DNA of 64,000 nt from DASUGC01 sp035606665 (lineage in GTDB: Bacteria; Acidobacteriota; Vicinamibacteria; Vicinamibacterales; SCN-69-37), in assembly GCA_035606665.1 (NCBI GenBank), contig DATNEY010000056.1:110734-174733 (forward strand). Direction: 5' to 3'. Shown here one piece after another: positions 59,390-64,000 of this stretch; position 1 is the first letter of the stretch; each line of letters starts with the position of its first letter. The translations under genes and the position numbers were made by a program. The notes beneath the pieces are model-generated. The model saw only the letters and a list, made by a program, of their open reading frames with translations. It was not told the DNA's origin and did no database searches.

Positions 59390-62116
59390 CTAGTCGAGCG
59401 CCTTTGTCTTGAGCGTCGCCTGCGCGGCTGCCAGCCTCGCGACGGGGACTCTGTAAGGCGAGCAACTCACGTAGTCGAAACCGATCGAGTCGAAGAAGAA
59501 GATTGACGACGGATCGCCGCCGTGCTCGCCGCAGACACCGACCTTCAAGTCAGGCTTCGTCGCCCGGCCCTTCCTGGTCCCCATCGCGACGAGTTCGCCG
59601 ACTCCGGTGGTATCCAATGACGCGAATGGATCGCGGTCGAGGATCTTCTTGTCCTGATACGCGCCGAGGAACTTGCCGATGTCGTCACGCGAGAACCCGT
59701 ACGCCAGCTGCGTCAGGTCGTTCGTGCCGAAGGAGAAGAAGTCAGCTTCCTTCGCCACCTCGTCGGCGGTGATGGCGCCCCGCGGCACTTCGATCATCGT
59801 GCCGACGAGATACTTCACCTTGACCTTCGTCTCCTTCATGACCTGCTCGGCCACGCGGACGACGACGGCCTTCTGGTCGCGCAGCTCGCGCACGTCGCCA
59901 ACGAGCGGAATCATGATCTCCGGAACGACTTTGCCGCCCTCTTTCGCGAGCTGGCAGGCGGCTTCCATGATCGCGCGGGCCTGCATCTCGGTGATTTCCG
60001 GATAAGTGATGCCGAGCCTGACGCCACGGTGGCCGAGCATCGGATTGAACTCGTGCAGCTGTTCGACCCGATGCAAGAGCTTCTTCGCGTCAGCGGCTTC
60101 TTTACTGTCGCCCTTGCCAGTCACTTCGAGCTTCGCGAGCTGGACCATGAGGTCCTCGCGCTTCGGAAGGAACTCATGGAGCGGCGGATCGATCGTGCGG
60201 ATCGTCACCGGCTCGCCGTGCATTTCCTTGAAGACGCCGTAGAAGTCAGCGCGCTGAAGCGGCAGGAGCTCGTCAAGCGCCGCCCGGCGGTCCTTTTCGT
60301 TGTCGGCAAGGATCATCTTCTGCACGATGGGAATCCGTCCCTCGCCGAAGAACATGTGTTCGGTGCGGCACAACCCGATGCCGCGCGCGCCGAAGTTGTA
60401 CGCGGTCGCTGCCTGATCCGGCTGATCCGCGTTCGCGCGGATGCCCAGGCGGCGGTACTTGTCGGCCCACGACAAAAGCTGGTTGAACCGGCGGTAGATA
60501 TCAGACGCTGACGGCTTCATCTTGCCCGCCACCACCTGCAGGATCTCGCTGGGGGTCGTTGCGACCTGACCGATCTTCACTTCACCGGACAGCCCATCGA
60601 ACGACAGCCAGTCACCTTCTTTCAGTGTCTGGCCCCCAACACCGACCGTCTTCGCTCGCTCGTCGATCACGAGCGCACCAGCGCCGACGACCGAGGGCTT
60701 GCCCATCTGCCGGCCCACGACCGCGGCATGCGACGTCATTCCGCCTGTCGCGGTCAGGATACCCTGAGCGACGAACATTCCATGAATGTCGTCCGGTACG
60801 GTTTCCTTGCGAACGAGCATCACCTTCTTGCCCTGTCGCGTCCACTCGACGGCGTCGTCCGCCGTGAAGACGACTTGCCCGGACGCGGCGCCCGGCGACG
60901 CCGGAAGGCCCTTCGTCGCAGCCGGCAGCGCCTTCCAGTCCTTCGGATCGAAGATTGGCGCGAGCAGCTGCGAGAGCGCCTCGGGCTCAACCATCAGCAC
61001 GGCGTCCTTCGGGGACACCAGTTTCTCAGCGACGAGATCGGAGGCGATCACCACGGCCGCGTAGCCCGTGCGCTTGCCGTTGCGGGTCTGCAGCATGTAC
61101 AGCTGCTCGTCCTGGATCGTGAACTCGAAGTCCTGGACGTCCTTGTAGTGCTTCTCGAGGCGCGTCGTGATTTGGCGCAGCTGCTTGAAGGCCTTTGGAA
61201 GAACGGTCTCGAGCTCCGCGATCGGGCGTGGCGTGCGGATGCCGGCCACCACGTCCTCACCCTGCGCGTTCACGAGGAACTCGCCGTAGAACTCCTTCGC
61301 GCCCGTCGCCGGATTGCGCGTGAAGCCGACGCCGGTCGCCGACCGGTCGCCGGTGTTGCCGAACACCATCGACTGCACGTTGACGGCGGTGCCGATGTGA
61401 TCCGGGATTTCGTAGATGCGGCGGTACTCCTTCGCGCGCGGGTTCTGCCACGAGCGGAACACCGCGTCGCGGGCGCCGCGCAGTTGCTGCAGCGGGTCCT
61501 GTGGGAACGGCTTGCCCGACTTCGCCTTCACCACGTTCTTGTAGCGAGTGACGACGGTCTGGAGCGCGGCCTCGGTGAGGTCGGTATCGATCTTCGCGCC
61601 GGTCTCGTGCTTGACAGCTTCGAACTCGTGCTCGAACGCGGCTTTCGGGATCTCGAGGACGACGCTGCCGAACATCTGGATGAAACGGCGATAGCTGTCC
61701 CACGCGAACCGGCCGTTGCCCGTCCAGGCCTTGAGTCCTTCGACGGACGCATCGTTCAGGCCGAGGTTCAGAATCGTGTCCATCATGCCCGGCATCGAGA
61801 ACTTCGCACCGGAGCGCACGGACACCAGGAGCGGCTTGTCCGGGGCGCCGAGTTTCGCCTTGGTCGTCGACTCCAGCTTCTTCAGGTTCGCCAGCATCTC
61901 GGCGTCGACCACGGCCGGAAGCTTGCCCTTGTTCTCGTAGTAGATGGTGCAGACGCTCGTCGCGATCGTGAATCCGGGCGGCACGGGCAGCCCCGCGTTG
62001 GTCATTTCCGCCAGCCCGGAGCCCTTGCCTCCGAGCAGGTCTTTCATCGTTCGATCGCCTTCAGCCTTGCCGTTTCCGAAAAAATATACGTGCTTCTTCG
62101 ACTTCGCCATTCGCAT
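59390..62116 (-). CDS. ppdK: Pyruvate, phosphate dikinase
   Basis: A 908-residue enzyme that interconverts pyruvate, ATP and Pi with PEP, AMP and PPi. ATG 62116 is used, with AAGG five nt upstream; ATG 62110 is also possible. Marks are DLLGGKGSGLAEMTNAGLPV, the swivelling-His motif GGMTSHAAVVGRQMGKPSVV, RGIGLCRTEHMFFGEGRIPI and the C-terminal barrel GVCGEHGGDPSS. It can serve glycolysis or gluconeogenesis. It is 21 bp downstream of glyS. Confidence 0.97.
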   Translation of the reverse strand: MRMAKSKKHVYFFGNGKAEGDRTMKDLLGGKGSGLAEMTNAGLPVPPGFTIATSVCTIYYENKGKLPAVVDAEMLANLKKLESTTKAKLGAPDKPLLVSVRSGAKFSMPGMMDTILNLGLNDASVEGLKAWTGNGRFAWDSYRRFIQMFGSVVLEIPKAAFEHEFEAVKHETGAKIDTDLTEAALQTVVTRYKNVVKAKSGKPFPQDPLQQLRGARDAVFRSWQNPRAKEYRRIYEIPDHIGTAVNVQSMVFGNTGDRSATGVGFTRNPATGAKEFYGEFLVNAQGEDVVAGIRTPRPIAELETVLPKAFKQLRQITTRLEKHYKDVQDFEFTIQDEQLYMLQTRNGKRTGYAAVVIASDLVAEKLVSPKDAVLMVEPEALSQLLAPIFDPKDWKALPAATKGLPASPGAASGQVVFTADDAVEWTRQGKKVMLVRKETVPDDIHGMFVAQGILTATGGMTSHAAVVGRQMGKPSVVGAGALVIDERAKTVGVGGQTLKEGDWLSFDGLSGEVKIGQVATTPSEILQVVAGKMKPSASDIYRRFNQLLSWADKYRRLGIRANADQPDQAATAYNFGARGIGLCRTEHMFFGEGRIPIVQKMILADNEKDRRAALDELLPLQRADFYGVFKEMHGEPVTIRTIDPPLHEFLPKREDLMVQLAKLEVTGKGDSKEAADAKKLLHRVEQLHEFNPMLGHRGVRLGITYPEITEMQARAIMEAACQLAKEGGKVVPEIMIPLVGDVRELRDQKAVVVRVAEQVMKETKVKVKYLVGTMIEVPRGAITADEVAKEADFFSFGTNDLTQLAYGFSRDDIGKFLGAYQDKKILDRDPFASLDTTGVGELVAMGTRKGRATKPDLKVGVCGEHGGDPSSIFFFDSIGFDYVSCSPYRVPVARLAAAQATLKTKALD

Positions 62117-62137
62117 CACGTCCTTGTGGCTATTGCC

Positions 62138-64000
62138 TTATGAGTCCACTGTCACGATCTCCGAGATGTCACCCAGCTGCAGGATGAGTGTCTCGAGCCG
62201 TTTCATCAACCGTAGCCGTGCGTCACGCAATTTCGCGTCCTCGGCCATGACAAACACTTCGGTGAAGAACCGCGCCACTGCCGGCTCGAATGCCGCAGCC
62301 TCAGCGTAGGCAGCCTTGAAATCCTTGCCGCCGCGCCCGGCCGCCTGAATGACCGGCTCGCGCCGTTCGATCTCATCGAGCAGCGCCACCTCGGCCGCCT
62401 CCTTGAGTGCCGGCCGAAGGTCGCCCGCGCCCGGCTCCTTCAGCTCGCGCGCGATGTTGCGAACGCGCTTGAAGGCCTCGGCGAGCTTGCGGAAGGACGG
62501 CGTCTCCGAGAACCCGGCGAGGTCGCGCAGGTTCTGTTCGAGGTCGGCGGGCCGCAGATCGGCCAGCGACCTCGTGCGCACCACCGCGCGAACGTTTCGC
62601 ACGGACCAGCCACGCTGCTGCAACACGTACTCGAGCCGCTCGCGCACGAACGCCTCGAGCGCCGGCCACGCCTCGTCGCTCTCTGTGACGCTTCCGTACT
62701 CCTTGCGCGCGGCATCGAGCAGATCGCCGAGCGACGGCCGGGAATCGATTCCGGCGAGCGGCGAAAGATCCAGAAGGATCCGCAGCACACCGTGTGCCTG
62801 GCGCCGGACCCCGAGCGGATCGCGGGAGCCCGTGGGGCGCTCACCCCCCAGGAACAGGCCGACGAGCGTGTCGAGCTTGTCCGCAAGCGCTACGGACGCC
62901 CACGTGACCTTCCCAGCGCCGAGCGACTCGGCCGAGGGCGCCGCGTTTGCCTCGACGGCGACCGGCAGGTAGTGGTGATAGACGGCCTTCCAGACGCTCT
63001 CGGGCTCGCCGCCTTCGCGGGCATAAACACCGCCCATCACACCCTGGAGCTCCGTCAGCTCGCGGACCATGTCGGTCGCGAGGTCCGCCTTCGCCAACCT
63101 CGCGGCTCGCTTAGCCGCGTCGGCCTCGGCCGGCTTCGAGAACACATCCGATGCCAGCCAGCCGGCCAGCTTCTCTATGCGCTCGGCCTTCTGCCGGTAC
63201 GACCCGAGCGCGCGATGAAAGAGCAGGCCGTCGAGCTTCGGCAGCCGGGACTCGAGGCCGGCTTTACGATCGGCGTCCCAGAAAAAGCGCGCATCGCGAA
63301 GGCGTGCCGTGACCACACGCTCGGCGTTCGTCGCCACAATGCGGTCATTCGATGCCTGCGTGTTGGTGACGGCGAGGAATGCGGGCATCAAGCCGCCCGC
63401 GGAAGACACCACGGGGAAATAGTGCTGGTGATGGATCAGGGTGGTCGTCAGCACCTCCGGAGGCAGCGTCAGGAATTCCTGTCCGAACGCCCCCGCGACA
63501 ACTGCTGGAAACTCAACGAGATCCGGAACCTCGTCGAGGAGCGCCTCGGCCTGGGCGTGCTGATGCAGCATCGGCCGGCCGCCGAGCTTGCGGGCCTGTG
63601 CGTCCAGGTCGCGCAGAATCCGATCGCGCCGTTCGATGCGGGAGAGCACCACGAAGTTCTCGGCGAGCCGTTTCCGATACTCGTCGAAGCTGCGCACCTT
63701 GATTGCACGGCCGGCGCGCCCGCTCGTGGCAAGGAACCGGTGTCCGTATGTCACCGCGCCGGTCGTCACGTCCTGAACCCGCGGACTCGATGCCAATGCC
63801 TGACGCGCGATCGTGAACGGCACGACGCGGCCGCCGTACACGTAGAGGATCCAGCGGATCGGGCGCCCGAAGACCAGCTCTCCGCGCCCGTCATCGAGCA
63901 TCGCGTCCCAGCGCATCAACTTGGGGAACGTGAGCGACCGGAGCGTGCCGGCCAGGACGTCAGGCAGCACGTCGACGGTCGTTTTTCCGCGCTGCCGCCG
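62138..64000 (-). CDS. glyS: Glycyl-tRNA synthetase beta subunit, N-terminus outside window
   Basis: The 3' part (about 620 residues) of the beta subunit of the heterotetrameric glycyl-tRNA synthetase; the frame is open to base 64000. Marks are LTFPKLMRWDAMLDDGRGEL, FGRPIRWILYVYGG, TYGHRFLATSG, LTTTLIHHQHYFPV, RDARFFWDADRKAGL and the HD-like and anticodon-binding C-terminus ending in LILQLGDISEIVTVDS. glyQ would be expected just upstream, outside the window. Confidence 0.95.
   Translation of the reverse strand, partial: RRQRGKTTVDVLPDVLAGTLRSLTFPKLMRWDAMLDDGRGELVFGRPIRWILYVYGGRVVPFTIARQALASSPRVQDVTTGAVTYGHRFLATSGRAGRAIKVRSFDEYRKRLAENFVVLSRIERRDRILRDLDAQARKLGGRPMLHQHAQAEALLDEVPDLVEFPAVVAGAFGQEFLTLPPEVLTTTLIHHQHYFPVVSSAGGLMPAFLAVTNTQASNDRIVATNAERVVTARLRDARFFWDADRKAGLESRLPKLDGLLFHRALGSYRQKAERIEKLAGWLASDVFSKPAEADAAKRAARLAKADLATDMVRELTELQGVMGGVYAREGGEPESVWKAVYHHYLPVAVEANAAPSAESLGAGKVTWASVALADKLDTLVGLFLGGERPTGSRDPLGVRRQAHGVLRILLDLSPLAGIDSRPSLGDLLDAARKEYGSVTESDEAWPALEAFVRERLEYVLQQRGWSVRNVRAVVRTRSLADLRPADLEQNLRDLAGFSETPSFRKLAEAFKRVRNIARELKEPGAGDLRPALKEAAEVALLDEIERREPVIQAAGRGGKDFKAAYAEAAAFEPAVARFFTEVFVMAEDAKLRDARLRLMKRLETLILQLGDISEIVTVDS

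Noticed and set aside
60728..62143. 471-residue open frame on the plus strand
   Set aside because: Antisense to ppdK, which is unmistakable; arginine/histidine-rich shadow.

Overview
The window looks like a chromosomal segment of an Acidobacteriota bacterium, most plausibly the Vicinamibacteria group. It is GC-rich and densely packed, with many 4-nt ATGA/GTGA gene overlaps. It encodes a VWFA-related protein of the type common in Acidobacteria (45991-46905), an 11-gene nuo cluster without nuoEFG, and short G/C palindromes scattered between and inside genes. The taxonomic call is inference; no 16S gene is present.

Layout. 1-2500: the 3' part of recA, a BON/LysM protein and an FMN-dependent alpha-hydroxy-acid oxidase. 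2527-14480: a tRNA-Phe gene carrying an integrated element of about 11.9 kb, bounded by 49-bp direct repeats (48/49 identical) of the tRNA 3' half. The element has a P4-type tyrosine integrase at its right end, an XRE regulator, a small membrane protein, two AlpA-like HTH proteins and an HUH Rep-like protein. Its cargo lies next to attL: a 1433-aa protein joining a Cas4/AddB-like Fe-S nuclease to a UPF1/Dna2-like SF1 helicase, a convergent amino-DNA methyltransferase, and a separate two-gene unit with a probable PD-(D/E)XK nuclease. This cargo is the best candidate for an undescribed (probably anti-phage) system.

14773-29021: a secreted protein, then nuoN-M-L-K-J-I-H-D-C-B-A read on the minus strand, preceded by a DUF2207-like membrane protein and an ABC-2 exporter in tight array. 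29146-32352: rsgA, then a HlyD-type adaptor and a MacB/LolD-type ATPase with no permease. 32353-37317: a nucleoside/nucleobase salvage block (deoC, rpiB, hpt, an amidohydrolase, upp) plus a citryl-CoA-lyase-like gene. DeoC and RpiB carry N-terminal extensions that suggest relatives of sugar-phosphate-utilising microcompartment enzymes. 37365-46905: a YfhO-like membrane protein, tRNA-Val(CAC), small envelope proteins, an Mla-type lipid transporter (mlaE-F-D), uvrB and the VWA protein.

46965-64000: a DHH phosphoesterase, a Cys/Met-metabolism PLP enzyme, a catalytically degenerate patatin-like membrane protein, greA, an rRNA methyltransferase, rarA, two tandem STAS-like paralogues, a beta-carbonic anhydrase, a nitrilase-family hydrolase, mutL, corA, ppdK and the 3' part of glyS. 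Several GTG-started genes (upp, the DHH gene, the rRNA methyltransferase) have a TATAAT-like hexamer only 4-8 nt upstream, suggesting leaderless mRNAs.
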